Assembly: GCA_933228675.1 (NCBI GenBank)
Contig: OW121741.1
Coordinates: forward strand, 38,097,952-38,161,951
Source: Stomorhina lunata
Taxonomy: Eukaryota > Arthropoda > Insecta > Diptera > Rhiniidae
DNA: 64,000 bases
Reading direction: 5' to 3'
A model generated the notes under the pieces. The model worked only from the letters and a program-made list of their open reading frames with translations, did no database searches and was not told the origin of the DNA. Below, piece after piece: positions 44,481-57,232 of the stretch. The position numbers and the translations under genes are program-made. Position 1 is the first letter of the stretch, and every line of letters starts with the position of its first letter.

Positions 44481-45405
44481 TATCGGGTGTTTTTTATTGA
44501 GGTATAGAACTTTAAGTTGGCATCACTTTTTTAACTGGCGGCCATTTTGTCAGCTGTCAAGTGATTAATATTTAGTTTGGTTTGCCATTTCATCATGAAC
44601 AGGTTGACAAAAGAACAACGCTTGCAAATCGTGCAAATTTATTTCGAAAATAATGGTTCAGTTCGCGAAGTTTACCGCAAGCTCCGTCCATTTTATGGTC
44701 GACATAATCGTCCATCAGAGCAATTAATTCGGTTAACCATGGATCGTTTTCGCACTACGTTTACTCTATGTGATAATACGCATCCGCAGCGACGTCGAAC
44801 AGTGCGCACCGAAGAAACAATTGCCGCTGTAGAGCAAAGTGTTGAAGAGGACATGAATGAATCGATTCGCCACCGTGCACAGCAATTGGAGCTTTGTCCA
44901 TCAACTTTATGGAAGATTTTGCGCAAAGATCTTGGCTTGCGACCTTACAAGATCCAGCTTGTGCAAGTATTGAAGCCGCGAGACCATGCAATGCGTCGTG
45001 ATTTTGGTGTATGGGCCGAAAATGAGATTGATCTCGATGCTGATTTTCATCGCAAATTGGTCAATTGGCCACCAAGATCGTGCGATTTGACATCACTGGA
45101 TTATTTTCTATGGGGACATGTGAAGTCGCCAACAAACCAGAAACGTTAGGGGACTTGGAAGCCAAAATTCGTGGCGTTATTGCCAACATACGTCCCCATA
45201 TGCTCGAAAAAGTTGTTGAAAATTGGACCTGTAGAATTGGCTTTATTCGAGCCAGCCGCGGCGGCCACATGCCCGAAATCATATTTAAACATTAATGGCA
45301 TAAAATTATCCTTCCAATAAAGCCAAATTGATGGACATTAAAACGATTTTCTTGTGATTTATTTCAATTCGAAGTTCTATACCTCTAAAAAAAAAACACC
45401 CATTA
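44481..45405 (+). mobile_element. Tc1/mariner-superfamily element, internally deleted
   Basis: TA dinucleotides at 44481 and 45404 bracket inverted ends: the left end has GGGTGTTTTTTATTGAGG and GTATAGAACTT; the right end is the reverse complement with small differences. The inside carries one decayed transposase (44595-45295). It lies in the spacer downstream of the CG9098-like gene. Confidence 0.85.
44595..45295 (+). pseudogene. Decayed Tc1/mariner-like transposase
   Basis: Start ATG 44595 gives MNRLTKEQRLQIVQIYFENN, a helix-turn-helix paired-type N-terminus, followed by a second HTH region (RRRTVRTEETIAAVEQSVEE; CPSTLWKILRKDLGLRPYKI). After residue 155 or so the frame jumps from EIDLDADFHRK to LVNWPPRSCDLTSLDYFLWG, so the central part with the first catalytic aspartate is deleted. 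The remainder is split by a frameshift near 45125 (…KPETLGDLEAKIRGVIANIR, MLEKVVENW, then stop at 45295). It is not functional. Confidence 0.85.
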
Positions 45406-46479
45406 CTAGTCACACACGAAGCAAAATATTAGATTTAACCAAATAAAAAAAACACCAAAGTATTTTTCTAATTAGTTTAAAATTGATATTTCCAAAATTT
45501 ATATTCAGTTTTTTTTTTAATATTGTATTATTTTAAATAATGACTACCTCAAAATAAACCAAACAAATTTGAAAAATTGAAAAGTTAAAACAATAAATAG
45601 TCACCAAATAAATTACGGCATTTAAACAAAGAAATATAAGTCATCAGCATTATATTTTCAAAACTCGAAATTGGAATAAAATCATATCGTTTACGAGGTT
45701 CTTGAACCGATTTTTAATGTTTATTTTAATGATCTCTGAAATATTCTTATGTAATAAAATTTCCTTCTTATTTTCTTTTTTTGTGATTCAATTCAAAATT
45801 GTGCACATTAATTTGTTAAATATTTAATTTAATTTTTTGATTTCAAAAATTTGCCCCATTTCCCTTATATTGTTTTAATTTTGAATAAAAATTCTGTTAT
45901 AATTTTAATTTAATTAATCTTAAACTCAGTTTTCATAACTAAGTTCTATTTGTACTATATTATAACTATCGTTTAAGTTTTTATTGTTATTCGGTTTCTA
46001 TTTCTTAGATATTCGTATTGATCATAAATAATTAATTATTTAATAATAAAACTTTACTCATTAAAAAGTTGTATTTAATCATTTAATAGTTATTTAATTA
46101 ATTTTAAATTTGTTTAATTCAAAATTTTATACAAGGTTTATTATTATTATTAAATCTCTTAAATACTTAAACTTAAGCTAGAATAACCAATATCTAAATT
46201 TCTATGTATAACTAAGTTGATATATATTTATACTTAACAATAATAATGATTGGAGAAAAATATCAAAACTTATGTCTATTCTTGTACTAAAGCAAAACTA
46301 CCAAACAAATTTTTTGACATAATACATAGGCGATAGGATAGTGTAGTTAACCTCTTTACTACGTACGACCGGTATTTTTACGGTAAGCAAGTAATTTTTG
46401 TTAGTTATGCATTTGTACATTTATGACCTTTTTGGGGTACAACTTTAATCTTGATATAATACTAGAAAATAGATTAGAT
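45406..46479. other. AT-rich intergenic sequence
   Basis: Very low GC with many AATAAA and TTATTT words and no coding signal. Nothing else is seen. Confidence 0.5.
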
Positions 46480-47335
46480 AAGAAGACCTCACAGGATCTA
46501 TCTTTTCTTCTGTAATCCTTGACTTATAGTGAAATATAGGGCCTCAACCATCTTTTACATCGGATTCTATTGCTAGATGACATACGTAGGCATACGTCAT
46601 TCCAAGAATAGCTTTCTGCTTGCAGCTACGCATCAATTGATCTTCTCCACGTTCTAGCAGGTGCACCAACTAGACGGCCTCTTCTTTGTGGATTTCAACG
46701 AAGCGCTTGTCGAGCAATGTTGTTATTTGGGCTTCGAAGTGTGTGGCCTATGCACCGCCATTTCTGTTGACCTACTTCTATAATAGTAGGGATTTGTTTA
46801 TCGCGTTAAGTAGATCTTCATTTCCTATGCGCTTCGGCCACCATTTGTGGTATTTGTTTGTTTCCAAGTTTCGCAGCCGTAATACAGGAAGGACTTGACA
46901 TTCGAGTTGTACATTCGTAACTTGGTTGTTGTTGAGATTTGCCGAGTTTTCCAAATAGCTCGGAGAATGCCGAATGCAGATTTTGCCTTGTTAATACATG
47001 ATTCAATATCCTCGTCGGCGCCACCTTTTGTAGATACCAAACTTCCTAGATAATTAAATGTACCTATACATCCAATAAAGTCGTTATCCCCATTGATGTG
47101 TGTCGACGAGTTTGCGTCATAGCCTACAGGCATAATCTTTATCTTAGAAATATTGTTCTCCAGCCCAGCTGTCCATAGCGTTAGTATTTTCCTAAAGGCG
47201 GCCTGGCTTAGAAGACATACGTCATCAGCTTATTGCAATCCTCGAATTTGTTGAGGATGTCGATTGGCCAAAGCCTTGCACAATATATTGTCGATGTCAA
47301 GGATAGGTGACAAGATACACCCTTGCTTCGAACGG
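46480..47335 (-). pseudogene. LINE A reverse transcriptase, reverse orientation
   Basis: On the minus strand it reads ILDIDNILCKALANRHPQQI, (A)DDVCLLS, NSSTHINGDNDFIGCIGTFN, then YLGSLVSTKGGADEDIESCI and QISTTTKLRMYNSNVKSFLY. It ends at about 46500 in the LINE A tail, the reverse of GGCCCTATATTTCACTATAA. It is the same family as 41203-42165 but a separate, frame-broken copy. Confidence 0.75.
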
Positions 47336-48050
47336 ATTTATCAATTTACCCTTGTGTAGGATTTGACATTTATAATCCACGTACATTGCCCGAAGTGCCG
47401 AGTGTAGAGAAAACTGCGTCGGATATTCCATTCAAAATTACTCGACTTAGTATTATGATCGGAATTGGAAGAAGAGGCGCAGAGCTTATATAGATAGCGA
47501 CCACCATTTAGTAACATGTAAAGTTTGATTAAAAGTAGTGGCTCTGAGATATGATACGGCAAAAGCCGATCGGAAAACTGATGTAGGGAAATTGGAATCG
47601 GAGAAGTATCGAAGTGTCTTTATTACTTCCATAAGGAGTCGGCTTTCAGATGCTATTAACGAAATTTCTTGAAGTGTCATTAAGATGTACAATGAGGTTA
47701 GTCTACAAACATTGGGTTTTAAAGATCATAAAAGGAAAATCTAGCTCACCCAAACAATATGAGACCTGCTTAAACAACTTAAAATTCTAAAAAATCCAAT
47801 TTTAAATAAAAATATCCAACAGAATAAAAAGGTTTGCAATGAGGGACAAGAGAATGTGGAACAAACAAGCAAGCCAAGCTGAATAAACTGCAAGAAAAGG
47901 CGACATGAACGCTTATACAATATATAAAAAGCGTTGTGTGACAAACCTACATACACCAACAGTCCCATATTGAGTAATAGTGGTATTCTTCATTCAACTC
48001 CGGATGAGCAGTTAATACGCTGAATGCAACACTTTAAGTCGACATCTTCT
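47336..48050 (+). pseudogene. LINE endonuclease-RT linker fragment, forward orientation
   Basis: The + strand reads DHHLVTCKV, then LKVVALRYDTAKADRKTDVG, KLESEKYRSVFITSIRSRLS and, further on, ERLYNI..ALCDKPTYTNSPIL then STPDEQLIR. This is the end of the endonuclease and the region before RT. It lies tail-to-tail or head-to-head with the minus-strand LINE A piece at about 47335, so the two parts are not one continuous element. Confidence 0.65.
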
Positions 48051-48605
48051 TTTATTTTATTAAGTAATTTCCATTAAGCTTCGAGATCTTTATATATTTC
48101 ATCATCTTTGGAGGAAGTTATTCTTTAGATCTTCTGGGTTCTGAAAGAAATAAAAACCAAATCATTTATAACGATTGTTAGATAGTGCAACGCATTGACA
48201 AAGAAAGTGGAGTATATAAAATGCGTTCTCAGTTTCTTCTACTATGATTTTACAGTACCTATGATTTTATAGTACCTATGATTTTTAGTACCTTTTGGTA
48301 TTTATTAAAGAGCCGATAGCCATGTATATTTGCCTATTCTTTTATGGATAGTTCGGGTAACATTAATATAAAAACAATGACCTAAAAAATCTATGCTTAA
48401 GAAATTTGATGCCATTATCGCTTCTTGGTTAAAATTGAACTTGGCCATGAATGAATTCATGGTAACATGGAGTTGGACTTAGACATCGTCTTAAGCAGAA
48501 ACCTTATGCCGTTCCTAATGTAAATAACATTGTTACTTAAGTCAAAATCCAACAAAAGCGTTAATTAAATCTTGCTACGATAGTAAAATCAGAAATTAGT
48601 ATATA
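48051..48605. other. Intergenic, no gene seen
   Basis: 'acagtacctatgattttata' is repeated around 48250-48290. Nothing else is recognisable. Confidence 0.45.
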
Positions 48606-50095
48606 ACACTGTGTGTAATTTTTTAGGTCATGAAAAAATAACCACATACGGACACCACCACGAGATAGAGGATCGAAAAAAAGAAGATAAGTGTCTTTCA
48701 GTTTTGTCAAATGTCCTCCCCTTTTTTGTGGGCGGGGCCCTAAAAATTTTGGGCCTCTTTGCCTTTTTTGCAAAAAAGTGGTCATCTTCTCAGGCTCATA
48801 TCTTCCAAACCGTTAGGAATTTCGATTTACTGTTTGAGGCAAAGTTGTAGCCATTGTCATGAGGAATAAAAATAGTGAACACAAAAAATCAAAAAAACGC
48901 CATCTTGAATATCAAAATCGTTTTTTTTTAGGCTTTTTTCACATGTTCAGGTTCCTACGTAGCAAACCGTTCATATACTACAAAAATGTAGCTAAGACCT
49001 CACTTAACAACTTTGTAGAACATACAAACATCCTAGGAATGATTCTTAACACAGTAAGGGTAGCGCTAAGGTAACCATAAAAATTAAAAATTTCCCGAAA
49101 AAATGTTATTTTTAATGTTTTTTTTTTACTTTTTTAATTTTTCACTTTTACGGTTACCTAAGCGCTACCTAGCCTAAAAAGTAGTTCACTTTTGCGGTTA
49201 CCAAGGCGCTACCTAAACGATATTGAGGATCATTCATAGAATGTTCGTATGAATGATTCAAAAAAGTTGTCCAATAAAAATGTATCTTTTCTAGGTGACT
49301 GTTTCTTGAATTTTTAACCTGTCCATAAACAGGTAAAAAATCAATTTTTAAAAATTTTGTGATCTTGAAGATTAATTTTTGAGAATTTTTCTTTTTTATG
49401 ACAAGAGCTAATTTTTGAATTTTTCACTTTTGTCGTTACTTAAGCGCTACCTAAATGCTGTTAAATGGTGGTGAATTGGGCCAAAACTGGAAGATATGGG
49501 CTTTCTTGTCTTTCATCACGTAGCGGTATTTGTACTATATATGGTTATATTTTTTCTTGTTGAAGTAAAAAAACATTAAAAATAACATTTTTCGGGAAAT
49601 TTTTAATTTTTATGGTTACCTAAGCGCTACCTTTACTGTGTTAAGGATCATTCCTAGGATGTTTGTATGTTCTACAAAGTTGTTAAGTGAGGTCTTAGCT
49701 ACATTTTTGTAGTATATTGTTTTCTTAAATTTTGAACGGTTTGCTACGTAGGAACCTGAACATGTGAAAAAAGCCTAAAAAAAATTTTTTAGTTTTTTGC
49801 GATTTTGATATTCAAGATGGCGTTTTTTTTGATTTTTTGTGTTCACTATTTTTATTCCTCATGACAATAGCTACAACATTGTTTCAAAAGTAAATCAAAA
49901 TTCCTAACGGTTTGGAAGATATGAGCCTGAGAAGATGACCACTTTATTGCAAAAATGACAAAGAGGCCCAAATTTTTAAGGCCCCGCCCACAAAAAAGGG
50001 GAGGTCATTTGACAAAACTGAAAGACACGTGTCTTCTTTTTTTTGATCCTCTATCTCGTGGTGGTGTCCGTATGTTGCACCGTGTAATCAATGAG
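48606..50095. repeat. Long foldback: about 530-bp inverted arms, 430-bp centre
   Basis: The left arm (about 48606-49133) reappears in reverse complement at about 49565-50095. Matching blocks include 'cggacaccaccacgagatag', 'ttttttgtgggcggggcc', 'cttctcaggctcatatcttc', 'acatgttcaggttcctacgt' and 'acaaaaatgtagctaagacc'. I judge identity to be near 90 per cent, with short indels. The outer ends are CACTGTG on the left and, inverted, CACGGTG on the right. The centre has its own 'acctaagcgctacct' repeats. No transposase is present. A transcript would form a long double-stranded stem. Confidence 0.88.
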
Positions 50096-52199
50096 ACATT
50101 TACTGACTTAATAGGAAGTTCCTATTATTAACCCTGTTCTACAAACTCGAATATCTTCGTTGCCAGAATAAAGAAATTTGTACCCAGCGGATTGTGAAGA
50201 CATAGTATTTCGCATAAACCAGTTTATAAACAGTTAATAAAAACATCCATCTCTTGATCTTTCATGTATCAATAATAATCCGTTTCATTTGAAATATAAT
50301 CATTTCTGTAATAAGTTTTTACGAGAAATAACAGTTACAAAAGAGACGGCAAAAATCAAAGAAAGGGAGTTCATTTGCCTACCGTCGATTTAGAGTGGTA
50401 GAAAATCAAGCTAAAGAATTTTGCAGAAGATCACGCCATGGAAAAACAATAATTTTGCGTACATGTGGACAGACACGAGGACTATATCATCCTTTTTGAC
50501 TCTAGTTGCAACCTTTATTAATTGTTCTTCTAAAAACCCTTTCTCATGATATTAAAAATTTATATGGTTTCTTTGAAATAAATAGGAGAATAATCAAAAC
50601 AAAAAACCAACGTCCTAGCTTGCCAGGGAAAGGTCCTCAATTTTAGGGTCAACTATTTGTATCGAGTCGCTCTATATATAAATATAACGATTTAGTCGGA
50701 AGTTTTTTACAAAATTACATCGGTTATTAAAAACTATGTACCAACCTGACAATTCTGGGTAGTTTCGTTAAAGTACGGGAACACACATATTGTATGATTA
50801 AATTCTAAATGTGTATCTAAATAATTTTAAGAAAGAAAATTGTTTGTGGGAATTTTAAGAGTTTCAAGAGCTTAAGACGATATAATAATGCGGTCGGATT
50901 ATTGTGAGACTTGGTGAGAAACATTAACCCTGAAAATTTCAGATAAATCGGGCAACGTTAACACGAGGTACCCAGGCCATAAAGTTGAAAAATGAGTTTA
51001 AAAGAGGTCTTTTTGGGGTTTTGCGAGATTAAAGCTCTTTGAGATAACTTTTAGAAAAAGTTATCTCAAATACAGACTTAACAATCTTTCTTCTGAAGTA
51101 GACGTCTTATAAATTGCTAAATCGGTTTAAACGACTTACAAAGACAAATTTACCCCAAAAAATGCTAGATTTATATCTTTTCTATTTTTTACTTATCTTA
51201 GACCTGTAGGTTATAAAATATACAATTTTGTTAAAATTGGTTCGTATCTGCCTATTATCCTTGATGACGCAAAATTGAGATTTTGTTTCATGCGATTAGC
51301 AATGTTTTTAAAAAATTTTGCTAAGCGAATTTTAGAAATTTGCAATTTAAACTCCAGTGATTTATTATGAATGCATTAAGTATAAAAACGCAATTGGGTC
51401 GATAGCTTATCCCGTATTCCCGTACCTATGACTTAAAGTCAAAGGATTTTTTTGAAAAATTGTATATTTGTTTATATTTTAAGCAAAGATATATTTATTG
51501 ATTATGTGTAACAACATATAGAATCAGTGGATATAGTTTTACTAGAATTGGAAAAGTTCAACCCTTGCGTTACCGGTTTCAAAATAATTTTTTATGCAAA
51601 TTTCCACTTTTTAGGAATATCTAAGGTATTGTTGTGGTTCAAATAATATTTCTTTTGCTAAGCCTCTAAAACACTATTTAGTTAATAACAAAGATCATAT
51701 AAACGATAAATATTAACCCCTTCGTGACCAATATAGACCAAAATGACCCCAAAAATTTAAATAATTTTTATTTTTTTTTTAATTCTATTTTTGTTATTAT
51801 ATAGAAAAATTCAAAATTATTTAATTTTTTGGGATCATATTGGTATCCCTAGATATTGTTTCTCAAAAAGGACTATGCAAATCGAGGTCAAGTAAATTGA
51901 AGTTTAACTAAGCCAAACAACTCGATTTCCGGCTTAAAGTATGTTTTTTATTTTTTTTAACAAATCTCTTCAAGTAAATTAAATTTGCATGGAACTATGC
52001 TATTACCCGAGTACAATGTAGCTGGTTTTTGATAAAATTATTTCGTATTTTATCTATGAACTAAGAATCAATCAATTTTCGGGCAAAACAAATTTTCTCG
52101 ACATAAATTGGAGTCACATTGTTCAACGCTGTTATCCGAAACCAATTCAGCTTCTATTCGGTTAAATGTTTTTTATGTTATTTTTAATTTCTGTATTTT
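50096..52199. other. Intergenic, no gene seen
   Basis: No recognised domain, repeat or RNA gene. 50900-51260 has phrases such as 'agataaatcgggcaacgtta' that could be a decayed repeat, but I cannot assign it. Confidence 0.4.
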
Positions 52200-52560
52200 T
52201 TCTGGTTTCGAGGTACATAAACTATCTTAACCTGGTTGTTGCAATTGCCATTTGTTACTAGTTTGTCGTTAATTCATTGCGGTCATCATTTAAGAGCTTT
52301 CAATATTATCTTTATTTTGTCCAGACTCATTTTCGACGAATCAATTTCACATCTCGAATAAAGTTTCAATTGGATTTCTAACAAACATATCGTAGTCATC
52401 TGCAAAAGCAATGAGCTATTGTTTTTGGTACAAATTTCCTTTCCGAATTTTTCCATAATTTTCTAATGAAGATTTTGAATACGTTACATGATTGGCTGTC
52501 GGCCTGGCTCAAATCTTTTGTAGGAAAAATCATTTAGAGAGGCTTTTATGTCGATCGATT
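52200..52560 (-). pseudogene. Decayed LINE reverse-transcriptase fragment
   Basis: The minus strand around 52420-52330 reads LIAFADDYDMFVRNPIET, containing the catalytic ADD box of non-LTR reverse transcriptases, followed by SSKMSLDKIKIILK. Frame breaks are frequent. Confidence 0.55.
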
Positions 52561-52689
52561 TCATTATACAACCAGCTCGTTTCTTATAGCAATACATTTC
52601 TAAAATCGGCGAAAATGTTGTTCATATACATATACTGATTTCTTTCTTGCGGAACTTTTTTTAAAAACGTAATCCTGGTAAAAAAGTGG

Positions 52690-53330
52690 TTTTGTGCATT
52701 TTTGTGACAAACGTAGTCTTGTTAAGATGTTGTCTGATTAAAGTCGTAGTCTTTTAAAAGCCGTAGTCTTGCTAAAGACGTAGTTAGTTCTGTCAAAGGC
52801 AAAGTCTTGTTAAAGATTATTATTTTAAGGGATGTATTATTGTATTATTATTCAAGGAGTAGTCTCGTTAAAGTCGTAGTCTTGTTAAAGTCGTAGTCTT
52901 GTTAAAGACGTAGTCTAGTTAAAGACGTAGTCTTGTTAAAGACGTAGTCTTGTTAAAGACGTAGTCTTGTTAAAGACGTAGTCTTGTTAAAGACGTAGTC
53001 TTGTTAAAGACGTAGTCTTGTTAAAGACGTAGTCTTGTTAAAGACGTAGTCTTGTTAAAGACGTAGTCTTGTTAAAGACGTAGTCTTTTTAAAGACGTAG
53101 AGTTGTTAAAGACGGAGACTTGTTAGATTCGCAGTCATATTAAAGACCTAGTCTTGTTAAACATGTAGTCTTAATCTAGACTTTGTAGTCCCGTAATCTT
53201 GATAAAAACATGGTCTTGTAAAAGATGTAGTCTTATTAAAGATTTATCAAGAACAAACTCGTCTTATCTACAAAGACTTATCAAGTTTTTATCACTCAGT
53301 ATTTTCAAAGACTAACCTACACTTATTAAA
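52690..53330. repeat. 17-bp minisatellite array 1 (downstream of Gal)
   Basis: The core unit AAAGACGTAGTCTTGTT is repeated about ten times nearly perfectly at 52918-53092, with decayed units on both sides. The unit holds an interrupted palindrome, AAGAC-GTA-GTCTT. It is the same family as 60380-62510, but with TTGTT in place of TTATC. Confidence 0.95.
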
Positions 53331-53719
53331 GCCAAAGTCTTCCCAAAGATACACCATTTACCCTAAATTGCTTAAACTTCCCAAAAACAATATTTTCTTA
53401 GCAACAAATTCCACAACTACAATTATTTGCCATTGAGGCCCACTTATCACTAAATACTACCAATATTAATAAAAATTATACACATTGTAATAGAAATATA
53501 TAACAAAATTTATATCGGACAATATATAATAATCAAATGCATTTATACAATTTTTACCAAATTTATAAATAAGCGAAAAATAAAAAATATAAATATTATT
53601 TGTAAATGAATGAAAATTTAAAAAAAAAAAACTGAATAAAAAGATATTGAATAAAAAATAAAATACTAAAGCAAAATGAATATTATAATGAATTTGAATA
53701 AATTATTTTAAGATGCACA
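53331..53719. other. AT-rich spacer
   Basis: Very A/T-rich, with no feature beyond AATAAA-like words. Confidence 0.5.
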
Positions 53720-56700
53720 GTGGGTGTGAACAAAAAACATTATATTTGGCTGTGCCAAATCTTATATACCCACCATCAAGTTGTGTAAAATTTAGAAATA
53801 TATCTCATATATCTACGAGAGTGCCGCTAATTCAAAATGTGGACCAAACTCGAAAAAAAATGTTACGCGAGTCGGTATTGTTAGTAAAATATTGATATAT
53901 ATCAAATTTTCTTGGTGCAATCTTTATTTGCTGATTGTACCTCCGAATATTTTTGATTGTAGATATAAAAAGGGGATGTTGTATATAAGAATTATAGCCA
54001 AATGTTGACCGATTGTAACAAAATTATACATACCGACTGGTATTTATATAGAGCTAATTCTTGCAAAATTTAGTGGCCAAAGCTATCATAGTTTCTAATT
54101 TAATAGTTTTTAACTGGCCTTTGCTATATTTTTTTTTTTTTTTTGGTTTCCGGGAGTGTTTTTTATATGAAAGCTATAGTCAAATATAGACCGATTCCTA
54201 TAAAATTAGATATACTGATCAAAAGTTGCATAAAACTTCTCTATTCTAAGTTTAGTCGTCATAGCTATTACAATTATATTCAATTCATCAGCATTAATGT
54301 GTTTCCCGGGGCGGGGTTATATGGGAGCTCTAACTAAATGTGAAACGATTTTGTCCATTTTCAATACACAAGACTTTTTCAAGATATCCAAAATACTTTT
54401 GCAAAATTTTGTCACTCTAGTTCTTTTCGTTAAGGCACTATCGCGGACCAAATTTTCTTTATGTATTTTTGTGTTTCCATAAGTTTTTTTTTATATAGGA
54501 GCTATGGTCAAATGGTGACCGAATGTGACAAAATTGAACACTGGTTGGCATTGATATAAGACTTCCTTGTGCTTAATTTAGTTTTTCTAGCTCTTGTAGT
54601 TAAGGATCTATCACGCTTTTATCTGACGGACAGACGGACCCCCTTTTCTTTTTGAATTTTTGTGTTTTCGTAAGTTTTTTATATGGGAGCTAGGTCAAAT
54701 GGTGACCGGTGATATAAGACTTTCTTTTGCCAAATTTAGTGGTTATATCTGTTTTACTTTTAGATTTATTGGCATTTAAGCGTATTATAAGTGAAACTAG
54801 CGTATCCTGCGGTCGACACAATCGACCGTCATCTAGTTCATTGTGAATACAAATTCCCCGTGAAATTTCGCTTTTTTTAATTTTCTTATATAACAATAAA
54901 CCTATCAAAAATTCTGGAATAACTTTTGAACAGAATTTTTATTTTTTTGTTTTTTCCACTAAATTCTGGTTTTAAACTGGAGTTTTGGATATATATTTAC
55001 TGAAAATTTTTCTTAAACTGATTTTAAGAATAAAAACGGGAAAACGGAAAATATTGCTTGTCATAGGGCTCAATTTAAAGTTGCAAGAAACTTAACTCAT
55101 TACAATCAGAACTTTAAATTAAAAATTACAGTGTCGATGTAGCAAGTTTTTGAAATTGCTCGGGCTAATCGGATATGGGAAGAAATTGATCTCATTGATT
55201 TCTATGTCACTCCGTACAACTAAGCGTCGAATTGGCAAAACTATAATTAAAATAAAATTAAAAATTGTGTAGCTCTCGAAGAGTTTACTGATTCAAGATA
55301 TTCCATAATTAACCACTTTGCATCTTCAGAAGTGAATGAAAAGGAAAAAGTGTTAGACTTATCAAAACAACTTGTGGTATCGATGTCAAAACAGCGTTCT
55401 GTAAAGTAATGAACAGATAAATTTGTATGTCAGTCCATTAGCAACGGATTGACAAAAATTATAGAATCAAGGTTTTATTGAACTTTTTAACAAAGATCAT
55501 AATATTTCAAATTTATAATTATTTCACTGCATAATTAACCGGGAGAATCACAGAACGAAGTACTTGGAATCTGTAGAAGCTTACACTATCCGATCGGAAT
55601 GTAATAACGGAATTAAAACTATTCCAGTCCGAATGCATGATTTGCCTTTTAATGTTCCTTACTGATATTATAGCATTTTCCAAACATTTATCAGTTTTAA
55701 ATTTACATTTGATTAAGACCGATCACTTACTTCCTTTTCTTGATAATAATCTGTAATTATTATAAACTTTCCTTCAAAAGACTATTTTTGTTTAATCTGT
55801 AACATCCTTTTTGGGTATAAGTCACAATGTTCTTGTCCAACTCTTTACTACTGTTCTCTTAAAAAAAATATGCCATTGCAAAATGGCTCTTATTGACCTC
55901 ATGCGTGCCCTTCCCTGCAATATTATTTAATTTTTAACACAATATTTATCCCTCAATCACTCGAAGTAATAGATTTTATCCCAATAAATCAACACAAAAA
56001 ACAAAATTTTATAAAAATGTAACTTCAAATATTTAAAATTTGAAAGGTTTACATTTTAAGCACTTTTTTTTGTCATATCTTCCAAAATTTTAATTTTGTC
56101 TTTCACTCACCACAAATATTTAATAAAAACAATACCAATAATTTTTGTTGCTATTATTTTACAAAACAAAAACATTTATTTAATTGTAATTAAATATGTA
56201 CTCTTTATTTTTATTTTTGTCTACCACTATCACCCCACAAATATACTCTTTAATTCTCATCACCCTCTCACCAAAAATAGTAAAAACAAAATAAAACATG
56301 TTTGCATACAATTTCTTTTGTTTGATTCTTGTTGAATTTCCTATGCATGTGATTTTTCTTTATTGTGTTAGTAAGAATTTTAAATACTGAAACGATTCTT
56401 AAATACTGAACCGATTTTAATAAAATATAGATTCGTCTGATCTACGGAAAAATACCTTTCAAATGGTATAAAATTTTCCAAAATAGAGTGCATAATTTAA
56501 GCGTAAAAGGGGATAATAAATGGGTGCTTGCGTATTAATATTATAGATTTAGGCTCTTTTCATAAGTTTTTTGTATGGGAGCTATGGATAAATGTGAACC
56601 GATTTTGATGAAATTTTATATGCTGCCTAGGGTTTATGTAAAACTTTTATATACATCAAAGCTATTATAGTTTGTTATTTATTAGCAAATAAGCAATTAG

Positions 56701-57000
56701 CCTAGGCGAGGTTATACTGGAGCTATGGTCAAATGTTAACCGATTTTGATCAATTTGAATAAAAAAATTTTCTCCGAAATTAAGAATATTTTTACCAAGT
56801 TTCACTGAGATAGCACGTTTAGGCTAATCGTGATTTTAACAGACAGACAGATTGACGGACATCGCTCAATCGTCTTAGAATTTCGTAAGGATTCAGAATA
56901 TATATCTTTTGGTTTTTGGTTTTTGAGCCAATATTAAGGAAATTACAAACGGAATGACAATCTCAATACACCCCCCATTCCTTTTGATGGTGGGTATAAA
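53720..57000. mobile_element. Composite of a third mini-me-like repeat family
   Basis: The left edge has 'atatttggctgtgccaaatc' (hairpin) and 'tatacccaccatcaag'. The right edge near 56985 has 'ttgatggtgggtataaaaa', an inverted match. Between them, degenerate units with 'gggagctatggtcaaatg' recur (54150, 54320, 54500, 54690, 56580, 56720), and GACA/GACG tracts lie near 54628 and 56845. 55000-56370 is unrelated AT-rich sequence. No coding capacity is seen. Confidence 0.55.
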
Positions 57001-57050
57001 AAATAATTTTATATTAAAGGTCGAGTTTATCAACTTTAATATTCTGATAT

Positions 57051-57180
57051 GAGTACGCCAGTGCTCTATTTGGTAATGTGCTGACTGCTTGTGTTAGGAA
57101 CTTAGGTTCAATTCCAAGCAGAAAGTCTTTGATTGAGAATATATTTCAAAATTTTGCTAAAACTTGTGTTTGAAAATAAA
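57051..57180 (+). repeat. tRNA-like SINE remnant
   Basis: GCTCTATTTGGTAATGTGC (A-box-like) is followed about 40 bp later by AGGTTCAATTCC (B box), then an A/T tail. It lies just downstream of the Gal poly(A) region. Confidence 0.5.
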
Positions 57181-57189
57181 ACCAAGAAG

Positions 57190-57232
57190 TTTATTTTAAA
57201 ATAAAGTTTGTATAAAAAAATATGTCTTTATT
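57190..57232 (-). terminator. Poly(A) signals of Gal
   Basis: Minus-sense AATAAA at 57232-57227 overlaps the stop codon by two bases. A second AATAAA lies at 57195-57190 and is the more likely signal. Confidence 0.6.

Noticed and set aside
48606..50095. Transposase-bearing element in the foldback
   Set aside because: No open frame beyond about 80 codons and none with a transposase motif; the arms explain the similarity.
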